From: an uncultured Varibaculum sp.
Lineage (GTDB): Bacteria; Actinomycetota; Actinomycetes; Actinomycetales; Actinomycetaceae
Reading direction: 5' to 3'
NCBI RefSeq assembly: GCF_902489465.1
Contig: NZ_CABTZZ010000041.1
Span: 1-15,542, forward strand
Length of the DNA: 15,542 nt
Shown: positions 6,292-13,340 of the stretch, in pieces
How the letters are laid out: each line of letters opens with the position of its first letter
How positions within the stretch are numbered: position 1 is the stretch's first letter
Made by a program: the position numbers and the translations under genes
Notes under the pieces: generated by a model
What the model saw: the letters and a program-made list of their open reading frames with translations, nothing else
What the model was told of the DNA's origin: nothing
The model's database searches: none

Positions 6292-7008
6292 CTAGCGAGG
6301 ATCGTCAGTCGCTAAATCTTTAGTTAGCGAGGTATCCAAGGGGATGGACGGTCCCATCGAAGTAGAAACGGCGATCTTCTTGATGTACAGCCCCTTTAGG
6401 GCTGCCGGACGCAGACGCAGGATCTCATCCAGAACTGCCTGGTAGTTCTCTGCCAGCTTCTCCGCATCGAAAGAGCTCTTACCTAACACCACGTGCAAGT
6501 TAGAGTGCTTATCAACCCGAAAGTCGATACGGCCACCCTTGATCTCTTTAACTGCCTTAGCAACATCCATAGTGACGGTGCCGGTACGAGGGTTCGGCAT
6601 CAGGCCACGCGGGCCGAGGACGCGACCGAGGCGTCCCACTTTACCCATCATGTCCGGGGTAGCTACCGCCACATCAAAGTCCAAGTACCCACCTTGCACT
6701 TTTTCGATCAGCTCATCGCCGCCGGCTTCGTCGGCTCCAGCGTCTAACGCTTCCTTGTCCTTGGGGCTATTGGCAAAAACCAGGACCCTAACGGTCTTAC
6801 CAGTGCCATTAGGCAAAGAAACGGTACCCCGGATCATCTGATCCGATTTGCGCGGATCTACCGTGAGCCGGAAAACCGCGTCAACGGTGGAATCGAACTT
6901 GGTGGAAGAAATTTCTTTGGCCAAGCGGAAAGCCTCTAGCGGTTGGTAGAGACGATCCTTATGAACTTTTTCAGCAGCCTGGTTAAAGGCCTTCGAGTGC
7001 TTTTTCAT
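6292..7008 (-). CDS. rplA: 50S ribosomal protein L1
   Basis: This 238-residue protein forms the L1 stalk of the large ribosomal subunit, binds 23S rRNA and helps tRNA leave the E site. In many bacteria it also represses its own operon by binding the rplK leader mRNA. The family signature is clear at about 118-146, reading PDMMGKVGRLGRVLGP then RGLMPNPRTGTVT. The N-terminal KKHSKAF and KGGRIDFRVDKHSNLHVVLGK (158-177) are also typical. I chose the ATG at 7008 because AAGGAG lies 8 bases upstream and L1 proteins start near this point; the frame stays open to 7056, which would add 16 unrelated residues. It follows rplK by 81 bases on the same strand, and the bidirectional terminator lies past its stop. 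Confidence 0.97.
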   Translation of the reverse strand: MKKHSKAFNQAAEKVHKDRLYQPLEAFRLAKEISSTKFDSTVDAVFRLTVDPRKSDQMIRGTVSLPNGTGKTVRVLVFANSPKDKEALDAGADEAGGDELIEKVQGGYLDFDVAVATPDMMGKVGRLGRVLGPRGLMPNPRTGTVTMDVAKAVKEIKGGRIDFRVDKHSNLHVVLGKSSFDAEKLAENYQAVLDEILRLRPAALKGLYIKKIAVSTSMGPSIPLDTSLTKDLATDDPR

Positions 7009-7029
7009 CTGCTTTTCTCCTTGCAGGTT

Positions 7030-7056
7030 GTGGTGAGGGCGCACATTCCCCTCCAC
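7030..7056 (-). other. Hairpin in the rplK-rplA spacer
   Basis: On the minus strand, GTG-GAGGG pairs with CCCTC-(AC)-CAC. The result is an 8-bp stem with a two-base bulge about 22 bases upstream of the rplA start. A run of eight A residues lies just 5' of it in the mRNA. It may tune the rplK:rplA ratio or be an mRNA processing site; there is no terminator T-run after it. Confidence 0.3.
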
Positions 7057-7089
7057 GGTTAATAGTCTTTTTTTTGATTGTTCGCCGGG

Positions 7090-7524
7090 TTAGCCCTCGA
7101 CGACAACTCCCATTGAACGAGCCGTTCCCGCGATAATCTTTGCGGCCGCATCGATATCATTCGCGTTCAGGTCATCCTTCTTTTGCTCGGCAATCTCTTT
7201 AACCTGATCCATGGTCAGCTTCGCCACCTTATTGGTGTTCGGAGTACCAGAGCCCTTGGCGATCCCAGCAGCTTTCTTAATCAGCTGGGCAGCCGGCGGG
7301 GACTTGAGAACAAAGTCAAAGGAGTGATCTTCGTAGACACTGATTTCTACCGGGATCACGTTCCCGCGTTGATCCTGCGTAGCCGCATTGTAGGCCTTGC
7401 AGAACTCCATGATATTTACCTGGTGCTGCGAAAGCGCGGGGCCTACTGGAGGCGCCGGGTTTGCAGCACCGGCCTCGATCTGTAACTTGATCAGGCCGAT
7501 TACCTTTTTATTCTTGGCAGGCAT
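7090..7524 (-). CDS. rplK: 50S ribosomal protein L11
   Basis: This 144-residue large-subunit protein binds the GTPase-associated centre of 23S rRNA with L10 and contacts elongation factors. It shows the usual L11 start MPAKNKKVIGLIKLQIEAG and the proline-rich factor-binding loop ANPAPPVGPALSQHQVNIME at 21-40. The C-terminal RNA-binding domain includes GSGTPNTNKVAKLTMDQVKEI and ends TARSMGVVVEG. Length is standard (about 141-145). AGAAGGA precedes the ATG at 7524 with about 7-base spacing. It precedes rplA on the same strand and follows nusG by 162 bases, leaving room for a leader and promoter. Confidence 0.97.
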   Translation of the reverse strand: MPAKNKKVIGLIKLQIEAGAANPAPPVGPALSQHQVNIMEFCKAYNAATQDQRGNVIPVEISVYEDHSFDFVLKSPPAAQLIKKAAGIAKGSGTPNTNKVAKLTMDQVKEIAEQKKDDLNANDIDAAAKIIAGTARSMGVVVEG

Positions 7525-7686
7525 ATAGGGTCCTTCTCAATATAATTTCTTGATTCTACTTTCCCGGCGGTTGCCGGAAACTCTTTGCGGTCTGGCAATT
7601 TTTCCGTAGAAAAACTACCAGCACAGTCGTCCATTCTAAGGGCGCACCCGTCCTTACAACCAATTAGGACTACTCACTGTGAGCAA
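7525..7686 (-). promoter_or_regulatory. rplK leader: candidate promoter and two hairpins
   Basis: In the nusG-rplK spacer, read on the minus strand, TAGAAT (plus coordinates 7633-7638) matches the -10 consensus at five of six positions. A weak -35 (TTGGTT, 7658-7663, 19-base spacing; or TTGTAA, 7654-7659, 15-base spacing) precedes it. The leader of about 100 bases carries two hairpins. One is TTTTTC-TACG-GAAAAA at 7599-7614. The other is TTTCCGGC-AACC-GCC(G)GGAAA at 7560-7580, with one bulged G. L1 commonly represses its operon by binding such a leader, so one of these may be its target; I cannot confirm the L1 consensus by eye. Confidence 0.4.
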
Positions 7687-8559
7687 TTAAATCTTTGCTA
7701 CCTGGTTAAATCCAAGCTCTACCGGAGTCTCTCGATCAAAGATAACCACCAGAACTTTAAGTTTCTGCTGGTCAGGCATGATCTCTGAAATGGTAGCCGG
7801 CATAGTCGCAAACGGGCCGTCGGTAACAGTTACGTTCTCTCCGACCTCGAAATCAACCTCAATAACTGGCTGTTCCGGCTGCTTGGCCTGGCTGGCGCGC
7901 TCATCCTGTAGCTCCGCAGCCTTAATGGAGGCAGGAGTAGGCGCCAACATGGAAACTACTTCGTCCTCGGTCAGCGGCATCGGATGCTGCGAATCACCCA
8001 CAAATCCGGTGACCGCGGGCGTGTCCTTAACTACCCGCCAAGCATCGGGGGCGTCCTCGACTGCTTCCATCCGCACCAGGGCGTAACCGGGAATCCGTAC
8101 CCGATCCACCACTTTACGTTCAGTGGATTTCACCTGGACGACTTTTTCCATCGGTACTTCAATCTGGTAGATCTGATCTTCCATATTGAAAGTAACGATT
8201 CGCTGTTCCAGATTGGCTTTCACCCGCCGCTCATATCCGGAATAGGTATGCAGAACATACCAGTAGCCAGGCAGAAACTCTAGCTCCTCGCGCAACTTGT
8301 CTTGTTCAGCCTTAGAAAGCTCTTCCGCAGTAGCCGAGGGGGCGAGCTCTTGATCTTGGGGGGTATCCGTAAGCTCTATCTGCGCGGGAACGGTTGCTGG
8401 TTCGGGAGAAGCTTCCTCAGCAGGAGCGGACGTCTCTTCTGGGGTGTTTTCTACCCCGGCCTCTGTTTCCGCTGCCACCTGTTGCTCATTATCTGCAGCC
8501 TGTGCACTCACTTCAGCGGAGGCACCTGCCTCTGAGGAGAATACGGGATCGTTGCTCAC
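7687..8559 (-). CDS. nusG: Transcription termination/antitermination factor NusG
   Basis: This 290-residue transcription elongation factor binds RNA polymerase and links it to Rho or to the ribosome. It has an acidic, Glu/Ala/Pro-rich disordered tail (1-95) typical of actinobacteria. The NGN domain runs from about 98 to 205 (PGYWYVLHTYSGYERRVKAN, then VRIPGYALVRM and TPAVTGFVG). A Gln/Glu-rich linker and a C-terminal KOW domain (about 237-290, VTVTDGPFATMPATI ... VELGFNQV) follow. Two starts compete. GTG at 8559 (MSNDPVF) has AGGAAG 8 bases upstream; TTG at 8595 adds 12 residues and has AAGGAG 6-7 bases upstream. I chose GTG as the better codon. It directly follows secE, the conserved arrangement. 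Confidence 0.95.
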   Translation of the reverse strand: MSNDPVFSSEAGASAEVSAQAADNEQQVAAETEAGVENTPEETSAPAEEASPEPATVPAQIELTDTPQDQELAPSATAEELSKAEQDKLREELEFLPGYWYVLHTYSGYERRVKANLEQRIVTFNMEDQIYQIEVPMEKVVQVKSTERKVVDRVRIPGYALVRMEAVEDAPDAWRVVKDTPAVTGFVGDSQHPMPLTEDEVVSMLAPTPASIKAAELQDERASQAKQPEQPVIEVDFEVGENVTVTDGPFATMPATISEIMPDQQKLKVLVVIFDRETPVELGFNQVAKI

Positions 8560-8609
8560 AGTTTTTTCTTCCTGCTCCTTATTGCCTGTTTGCAATTCTT
8601 GCTCCTTAA

Positions 8610-8858
8610 TTAACCGCCAAAGACCTTGGTTACTAGCCAGGCGGTGATGACGTCGACAACTCCAGAAAAGGCCATCATTGCCAGTACAAACACGATCACA
8701 ACCACAAAGAAAGTGGTGAGTTCATCCCGGGTGGGCCAAACAACCTTTTTTAATTCGGCAATGACCTGTCGCACAAACTGCACGATGCGACCCCAAAAAC
8801 CATTTTTCGTCGTTTTTGCGTCTGCCTCTACGGAGGCTGCGCCCTCGTTAGGTGCCAA
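8610..8858 (-). CDS. secE: Preprotein translocase subunit SecE
   Basis: This 82-residue subunit of the SecYEG export channel has one C-terminal membrane helix, as usual for actinobacterial short-form SecE. The hallmark amphipathic segment FVRQVIAELKKVVWPTRDEL (28-47), with the conserved VVWPTRDEL, precedes the helix at about 49-75. The start is TTG at 8858 with GAGGAA about 6 bases upstream; no better in-frame start was seen. The stop is close to nusG (either 14 or 50 bases, depending on the nusG start), consistent with co-transcription. tRNA-Trp lies 84 bases upstream on the same strand. Confidence 0.95.
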   Translation of the reverse strand: MAPNEGAASVEADAKTTKNGFWGRIVQFVRQVIAELKKVVWPTRDELTTFFVVVIVFVLAMMAFSGVVDVITAWLVTKVFGG

Positions 8859-8882
8859 GATCGTTTCCTCACTTGCTGTCTT

Positions 8883-8931
8883 GGGCTCCCGTCGAAGCCC
8901 CTATTTCTTCCTGTACCGGGCCCGGCACAGG
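8883..8931 (-). other. Two hairpins between tRNA-Trp and secE
   Basis: The segment at 8910-8931 is a near-perfect 22-base inverted repeat (arms CCTGTRCCGGG, one G.U on the minus strand). It is followed in the transcript by a second stem GGGCT/AGCCC at 8883-8900. Neither has a T-run after it. They probably protect or process the tRNA 3' trailer, or partly attenuate readthrough into secE-nusG. Confidence 0.45.
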
Positions 8932-8942
8932 TTTCAAATTTG

Positions 8943-9015
8943 CAGGGCAGGCGGGACTCGAACCCACAACCTACGGTTTTGGAGACCGTTGCGCTACCAA
9001 TTGCGCCACTGCCCT
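8943..9015 (-). tRNA. trnW: tRNA-Trp (CCA anticodon)
   Basis: The minus strand folds into a complete cloverleaf of 73 bases. The acceptor stem is AGGGCAG/CTGCCCT with discriminator G. The D arm is GCGC-AATTGGTA-GCGC. The anticodon stem ACGGT/ACCGT encloses the loop CTCCAAA with anticodon CCA. The T arm is GTGGG-TTCGAGT-CCCGC (one G.U). The 3' CCA is not encoded. tRNA-Trp upstream of secE-nusG is a common actinobacterial order. Confidence 0.97.
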
Positions 9016-9051
9016 TCCAGCCATACGGCTGACCAAATGTGGTGCTCAATA

Positions 9052-9081
9052 AGTTTATGGGGTTTTACTGGTCGCGTCCAA
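9052..9081 (-). promoter_or_regulatory. Candidate promoter for tRNA-Trp/secE/nusG
   Basis: On the minus strand TTGGAC (9076-9081) and TAAACT (9052-9057) are separated by 18 bases. The predicted start near 9045 is about 30 bases before the mature tRNA 5' end. Both hexamers are imperfect matches. The rest of 9016-9225 holds no gene. Confidence 0.35.
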
Positions 9082-9225
9082 CCTACAGGCACATAGTGGG
9101 GAAAAACGCATATTTTGACTCCCCTAGGCAAGCTAACGGCCACTACCGGAACCACACCAGACACAATTGCCTACAAATTCTGGTCTTAACAACTAAACAC
9201 TAGCCAGGCGTGGCAAAATAGGACT

Positions 9226-10443
9226 ATGCACAAACCGCTAGAACACAGAATCTCGAATCGTCTCGCACAAATATCTCCTTCCGCTACTTTGGCGGTAGAT
9301 GCGGCCGCGAAAGAACTCAAAGCTCAGGGGCGCCCGGTAATCGGATTTGGCGCCGGAGAACCCAACTTTTCTACCCCTGACTATATTGTTGAGGCTGCAC
9401 AGGCTGCTTGCGCGGATCCCGTGATGCATCATTACAGCCCGGGGAAAGGTTTACCCCAGTTACGGGAAGCAATCGCTCAAAAGACCCTGCGGGATTCTGG
9501 CTACGAAGTAGACCCCAATACCGAAATCATTGTTACTAACGGTGGCAAACAGGCAGTTTTCGAGGCTTTCTCGGCCATAGTAGAGGTCGGCGACGAAGTC
9601 CTAATGCCCACCCCCTATTGGACGACTTACCCAGAAGTTATCAAGATCGCCGGCGGGGTTCCGGTTCCGGTAATGGCTGGTGCAGATCAGCACTATAAGG
9701 TGACGGTCGCGCAGCTAGATGCCGCTAAAACTGAGAAGACTAAAGCTCTTTTAGTAGTCAGCCCCTCTAACCCCACTGGCGCGGTCTATGACGCGAATGA
9801 ACTAAAAGCTATTGGACAGTGGGCATTAGACAACGGGATTTGGGTAATTACTGACGAGATCTACGAGCACCTGATCTACGACGGGATTCATGTCGAACAT
9901 ATTGTAAAACTGGTTCCGGAACTGGCGAAACAAACCCTGGTGTTAAACGGGGTAGCCAAAACCTATGCCATGACCGGTTGGCGAGTAGGTTGGATGATAG
10001 CTCCGCCGGATGTAATCAAAGCCTGCGCCGCTTTCCAGTCCCACACCACCGGAAACGTCTCAAATATCGCGCAGCGGGCGGCATTAGCTGCAGTGAGCGG
10101 CCCTCTCGATAAAGTTCAGCAGATGCGAGAGGTCTTCGATCGGCGGCGTCAACGGATGGTAGAGCTACTACGCCAGGTTCCCGACCTCGAAGTTCCTATG
10201 CCGCATGGCGCTTTTTACTGTTACCCCAGTGTAGAACGTATTTTGGGACGCGAAATCGCGGGCGAGACTCCGCAGACTTCGGCCGAATTGGCTGATTTGA
10301 TGCTCCGCAAAGTCGAAGTGGCGGTGGTTCCTGGTGAGGCCTTCGGCCCTTCCGGTTTCTTCCGGCTTTCCTACGCGTTGAGCGACGAGGATCTAGAAGA
10401 AGGCGTTGGCCGTATAGTCGATTTTCTTAATCAAGCAAAATAG
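9226..10443 (+). CDS. aspC: PLP-dependent aspartate-type aminotransferase (class I, subgroup Ib)
   Basis: This 405-residue cytoplasmic enzyme transfers an amino group, most likely between aspartate and 2-oxoglutarate, using pyridoxal phosphate. Fold type I landmarks are visible. GAGEPNFSTPDYI lies at 42-54, Trp132 stacks on the cofactor, and SPSNPTGAVY at 179-188 includes Asn182. Asp210 and Tyr213 sit in ITDEIYEHLIYDG. The Schiff-base Lys245 lies in NGVAKTYAMTGWRVGW, and the carboxylate-binding Arg380 in FRLSYA. These motifs fit the Ib aspartate aminotransferases (often annotated aspC or aat), though some relatives use prephenate or alanine. The ATG at 9226 has only a weak TAGGA-like site 4 bases upstream. 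In actinobacteria this gene is often found beside secE-nusG, divergently transcribed as here. A palindromic element follows the stop. Confidence 0.93.
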   Translation: MHKPLEHRISNRLAQISPSATLAVDAAAKELKAQGRPVIGFGAGEPNFSTPDYIVEAAQAACADPVMHHYSPGKGLPQLREAIAQKTLRDSGYEVDPNTEIIVTNGGKQAVFEAFSAIVEVGDEVLMPTPYWTTYPEVIKIAGGVPVPVMAGADQHYKVTVAQLDAAKTEKTKALLVVSPSNPTGAVYDANELKAIGQWALDNGIWVITDEIYEHLIYDGIHVEHIVKLVPELAKQTLVLNGVAKTYAMTGWRVGWMIAPPDVIKACAAFQSHTTGNVSNIAQRAALAAVSGPLDKVQQMREVFDRRRQRMVELLRQVPDLEVPMPHGAFYCYPSVERILGREIAGETPQTSAELADLMLRKVEVAVVPGEAFGPSGFFRLSYALSDEDLEEGVGRIVDFLNQAK

Positions 10444-10456
10444 GTTGTCCTTACTA

Positions 10457-10488
10457 CCCTCTCTATAATCTATAATGATTAGAGAGGG
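10457..10488 (+). promoter_or_regulatory. Hairpin/palindrome holding two TATAAT boxes before the sensor operon
   Basis: CCCTCTCT (10457-10464) pairs with AGAGAGGG (10481-10488), and AATC with GATT inside it, after a two-base bulge. The total is about 12 bp around the loop TATAAT. Two perfect TATAAT hexamers lie at 10464-10469 and 10471-10476. No good -35 is spaced correctly (TTGTCC at 10445-10450 is 13 or 20 bases away). It is probably the promoter and operator of the downstream operon; it may also act as the 3' hairpin of the aminotransferase mRNA, but it lacks a T-run. Confidence 0.5.
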
Positions 10489-10537
10489 GCACCTGGACGT
10501 CCCCAACCGTACGGCTATCACAGGAGAGGGCGGCGAA

Positions 10538-10738
10538 GTGCGCAAGTTTGCAGCAGTGGCAATTGTTTGTACTGCCCTTTGTCTTGCGGTTTTAATCGGA
10601 ACGCGGGCTATGGTGTTAAACGGAGTCTATGATCTGGGGCCGGCAGTTAACTTTGAACCCCAGATTCCGGTTGCTACCCAACAATCACCGCAGCTTTCCC
10701 CCAGCGCTCCCCCCTCCGATAAGGGGGGACAGCCATGA
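10538..10738 (+). CDS. Small single-pass membrane/secreted protein coupled to the histidine kinase
   Basis: This 66-residue protein is of unknown family. A short basic start (MRKF) leads into one hydrophobic helix (about 4-27, containing AAVAIVCTALCLAVLIG). A polar tail rich in Pro, Ser and Gln follows, ending PPSDKGGQP. The GTG at 10538 is preceded by a GGAGAGGG purine tract about 7 bases away. The frame is also open from an ATG at 10475, but that lies inside the promoter palindrome, before any likely transcription start. Its stop overlaps the kinase start by four bases (ATGA), so the two are translationally coupled. It may be an accessory to the sensor or just a small anchored peptide. No homologous family comes to mind. 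Confidence 0.6.
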   Translation: MRKFAAVAIVCTALCLAVLIGTRAMVLNGVYDLGPAVNFEPQIPVATQQSPQLSPSAPPSDKGGQP

Positions 10739-12555
10739 GCGAGAAACTCAGCTACCCGGGTAATAGTTATCCCGGAAACTCTAGTTTTTCTCCAGTTCCG
10801 GCTCCCCCTACACGGGCGGCTAGTCAGCCCCGTTCCACCGTGCAATTACCTGGGGATCAGCCCCTGCCACAGATCCTTAACCCTGCCAACGCAGCTCCAC
10901 CTGCCCCGCTTTCCCTGTCCCTGCCGGCCGTAGCAACTACCCCAGCGCCCTCTACGGAGCGCGCCGCCTATCAAAGCCGTCCGCGACGAGTAGTAGAAAA
11001 AACCATCCAGCCTCAGAGCAATTCCCCTAAGCTGCGGATTACTAACCTGCGGAACCGGATGCTGATACATTCGGTATTGATTTCCGGATTCGCACTGACG
11101 ATCGTAGGGCTGATTATGCTGGTCAGTGGAATAATTCAAATCTCCCATACCGAACGTTCTCAGACCGAGCTAATCACCAATGATCTGCGCACTTTCGTGA
11201 AAGCCGAAAGCGGCAAATCCAATGGAGGAATAGTTTCAGCCAAAGATGCCTTAAGTAAGTTCATCGCTGCCGAAGATGCGCCCTACAACGGTAGTTTGTT
11301 GGGATTCTCTGCCGGGAAATTAATTGAGCAAAAAGGTGCGCGCGATTCCGCCGCCCATCAAGATGCGCAACTTTTGGCAAAACTAGCTAGTTATTCCGAC
11401 ATCAACTCTGCCAGAATGTTTATGATCCGCACCGATCAGGCCACCTACGCGGTGGGAATGGTGCCGATTAGCGCAGCCGACACTGATGATGCCCTGTTGG
11501 CGATCGTCTCAAACTATTCGGCCGATATTACCCCGACTCAAACCCAACTATTATTGTTCGCCGGCATTTCCTTCTTGGTATTAGCCCTGGTGGGTCTGGT
11601 AAATGTACGCGCCTCCCAGTCACTACTTGCCCCTATTGGCAGGTTGCGCAATTTGATGGCGTCTATTACCAGTGAACAGGATCTAACCAAGCGTTTACCG
11701 GTAGAAGGTGATGATGACCTAGCAGATGTTACCCGCCAGATGAACTCGATGATTGCCCGCCTGCAGTCCAGTTTCGACGAGCAGCGCGACCTGCTAAATG
11801 ATGTGGGGCATGAGCTGCGCACCCCCATAACGGTGGTTCGCGGGCATCTAGAACTGCTAAACCCTGGCGACCCTCAAGAAACTGCCCGCACCCGCGAACT
11901 GGCTTTAGAAGAACTATCGCGAATGCACCGGCTCACCGAAGATCTGATCACCGTTGCCAAGAGCGATCGCCCCGACTTTATCCGTCCCGAACGGGTAGAT
12001 ATCGGTGATTTACTGATGGATGCCTTCGAAAATGCCACCCAATTGGGCAATTTCAACTGGCGAATCGATAACCTCACCATCGTCCCCACCACCGCTGATC
12101 CCCAACGCCTGCAGCAAGCACTACTCGCCCTCGCTCAAAATGCTTCGAAGTTCGCTACCCCCGGCACCGTAATTGCTTTGGGGGCGGGGATTGATTATCA
12201 GCAACCCCTATTGGATCAGCAAGGTAATCCGGTGCCCGCAGACACGATTACCGCTCCCAGCCTGCAAATGCTATCGCAAGTTCCCCCGGTGGAAGGCACC
12301 CACCGTCTCAACCTGTGGGTACGGGATCAAGGAATCGGCATTGACCCGAAAGATCAAGAGCAAATCTTTAGCCGTTTCATGCGGGTCAATCATTCCTATG
12401 CGGGGTCCGGTCTGGGGCTTTCCATCGTCAACGCCATAGCTCAAGCCCATGGGGGAATCCTGCAAGTCCGATCCGCACTTTCAGTTGGTTCGGTCTTTAA
12501 TATCAGCCTGCCGATATCAAATGATGATTGCAAAGATGAATTACAAGGAGAATAA
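10735..12555 (+). CDS. Two-component sensor histidine kinase with HAMP domain
   Basis: This 606-residue inner-membrane kinase is predicted to autophosphorylate and pass phosphate to the next gene's regulator. Order: an unusual Pro/Ser/Ala-rich cytoplasmic tail (1-105), a first membrane helix at about 109-137, an extracytoplasmic sensor region (138-270), a second helix at 271-292, and HAMP (293-345). HisKA follows with the H-box NDVGHELRTPITVVRGHLELL starting at 355 (phospho-His359), then the HATPase domain. The ATPase has N-box AQNASKF (Asn469), G1 DQGIGI (531-536), F-box IFSRF (544-548) and G2 GSGLGLSI (557-564). A long insert separates the N and G1 boxes (about 485-525). The domain order resembles MprB/PrrB-type actinobacterial kinases, but the ligand cannot be read from sequence. 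It overlaps the small membrane protein by 4 bases and is followed 3 bases later by the regulator. Confidence 0.93.
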   Translation: MSEKLSYPGNSYPGNSSFSPVPAPPTRAASQPRSTVQLPGDQPLPQILNPANAAPPAPLSLSLPAVATTPAPSTERAAYQSRPRRVVEKTIQPQSNSPKLRITNLRNRMLIHSVLISGFALTIVGLIMLVSGIIQISHTERSQTELITNDLRTFVKAESGKSNGGIVSAKDALSKFIAAEDAPYNGSLLGFSAGKLIEQKGARDSAAHQDAQLLAKLASYSDINSARMFMIRTDQATYAVGMVPISAADTDDALLAIVSNYSADITPTQTQLLLFAGISFLVLALVGLVNVRASQSLLAPIGRLRNLMASITSEQDLTKRLPVEGDDDLADVTRQMNSMIARLQSSFDEQRDLLNDVGHELRTPITVVRGHLELLNPGDPQETARTRELALEELSRMHRLTEDLITVAKSDRPDFIRPERVDIGDLLMDAFENATQLGNFNWRIDNLTIVPTTADPQRLQQALLALAQNASKFATPGTVIALGAGIDYQQPLLDQQGNPVPADTITAPSLQMLSQVPPVEGTHRLNLWVRDQGIGIDPKDQEQIFSRFMRVNHSYAGSGLGLSIVNAIAQAHGGILQVRSALSVGSVFNISLPISNDDCKDELQGE

Positions 12556-12558
12556 AAC

Positions 12559-13230
12559 ATGACCAGTATTTTGGTGGTAGAGGACGAGCCCGGCATCTCC
12601 TCTTTTGTCGCTAAAGGACTTACTTCCGCCGGATATAACGTGACTGTAGTCGACAAAGGCGCAGACGCGATCTCGGGGGCTCTGGGTGGCGATTATTCCC
12701 TAATCGTCCTCGATATCGGCCTTCCCGATATGGACGGTTTCGAAGTATTAGAGCAGATTCGCGGACAGGGAGCCACTTTACCGATTATTGTGCTCACTGC
12801 CCGCTCTTCGGTAGAGGATACAGTTTCTGGTCTAGAACAGGGCGCCGATGACTACATGTCGAAGCCTTTCCGTTTCGAGGAGCTATTAGCCCGAATCCGG
12901 CTACGTCTAAAGAATGCCACCTCGGATGACCCCTCTAATATGGTGCAAATCAATGTTGGGGGACTTCACCTGGATTTGCGTACCCGCTGCGCCAGCATTG
13001 ACGGGGAACCAGTGGAGCTATCAGCCCGCGAGTTCACTATGCTACAAGCCTTCATGGAACACCCTGACCAGGTTCTTTCTCGTTCTCAGTTGCTAGATAT
13101 GGTTTGGGGCTACGATTTCGATCCCGGTTCTAATGTGGTGGATGTATATGTGCGCTACCTGCGCCGCAAGATTGGTTCAGAACGTATCGTGACCGTACGC
13201 GGTATGGGATACCGCCTGGTCGTGATGTAA
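12559..13230 (+). CDS. OmpR/PhoB-family response regulator
   Basis: This 223-residue cytoplasmic DNA-binding regulator is the cognate partner of the preceding kinase. The receiver domain (1-118) has the acidic pair Glu8/Asp9, phospho-acceptor Asp52 in IVLDIGLPDMDG, Thr80 in IIVLTAR and Lys102 in MSKPF. The C-terminal winged helix (about 128-223) shows SAREFTMLQAFMEHPDQVLS, then VVDVYVRYLRRKIG and the terminal TVRGMGYRL, all classical for the OmpR family. AAGGAG lies 8 bases before the ATG and overlaps the end of the kinase gene, so the pair is one operon. Its targets are unknown. The downstream GH112 gene is a candidate only because of proximity. Confidence 0.95.
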   Translation: MTSILVVEDEPGISSFVAKGLTSAGYNVTVVDKGADAISGALGGDYSLIVLDIGLPDMDGFEVLEQIRGQGATLPIIVLTARSSVEDTVSGLEQGADDYMSKPFRFEELLARIRLRLKNATSDDPSNMVQINVGGLHLDLRTRCASIDGEPVELSAREFTMLQAFMEHPDQVLSRSQLLDMVWGYDFDPGSNVVDVYVRYLRRKIGSERIVTVRGMGYRLVVM

Positions 13231-13340
13231 TTTTCCCCTGCATTTTCGATATGTAATAAAGTTAGCAAACCTTATAATTAAGTGCTTGATAGCTACCTAA
13301 AACAATCATTTATTCTCCAGCCACTACCAGAAAGAAAAAG
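13231..13340 (+). promoter_or_regulatory. Candidate promoter region of the GH112 gene
   Basis: A perfect TATAAT at 13273-13278 lies 62 bases before the GH112 ATG but has no clear -35. An alternative pair, TTGATA (13286-13291) and TTTATT (13309-13314), has 17-base spacing. No strong terminator follows the response regulator, so some readthrough is possible. The ribosome site (GAAAG-like purine tract before 13341) is weak. Confidence 0.4.

Noticed and set aside
6135..6323. Plus-strand ORF after feoA
   Set aside because: It runs through the structured element, the long terminator and into the antisense of rplA; no coding signal.
8626..9096. Plus-strand ORF of 156 codons
   Set aside because: It is antisense to secE and tRNA-Trp; its protein includes a translation of the tRNA.
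8943..9225. Integration site (att) at tRNA-Trp
   Set aside because: No integrase gene, no direct repeat of the tRNA 3' end and no foreign genes flank it.
10475..10537. Upstream ATG start for the small membrane protein
   Set aside because: The ATG lies within the TATAAT palindrome, lacks a ribosome site and would put 21 polar residues before the signal-like MRKF start.
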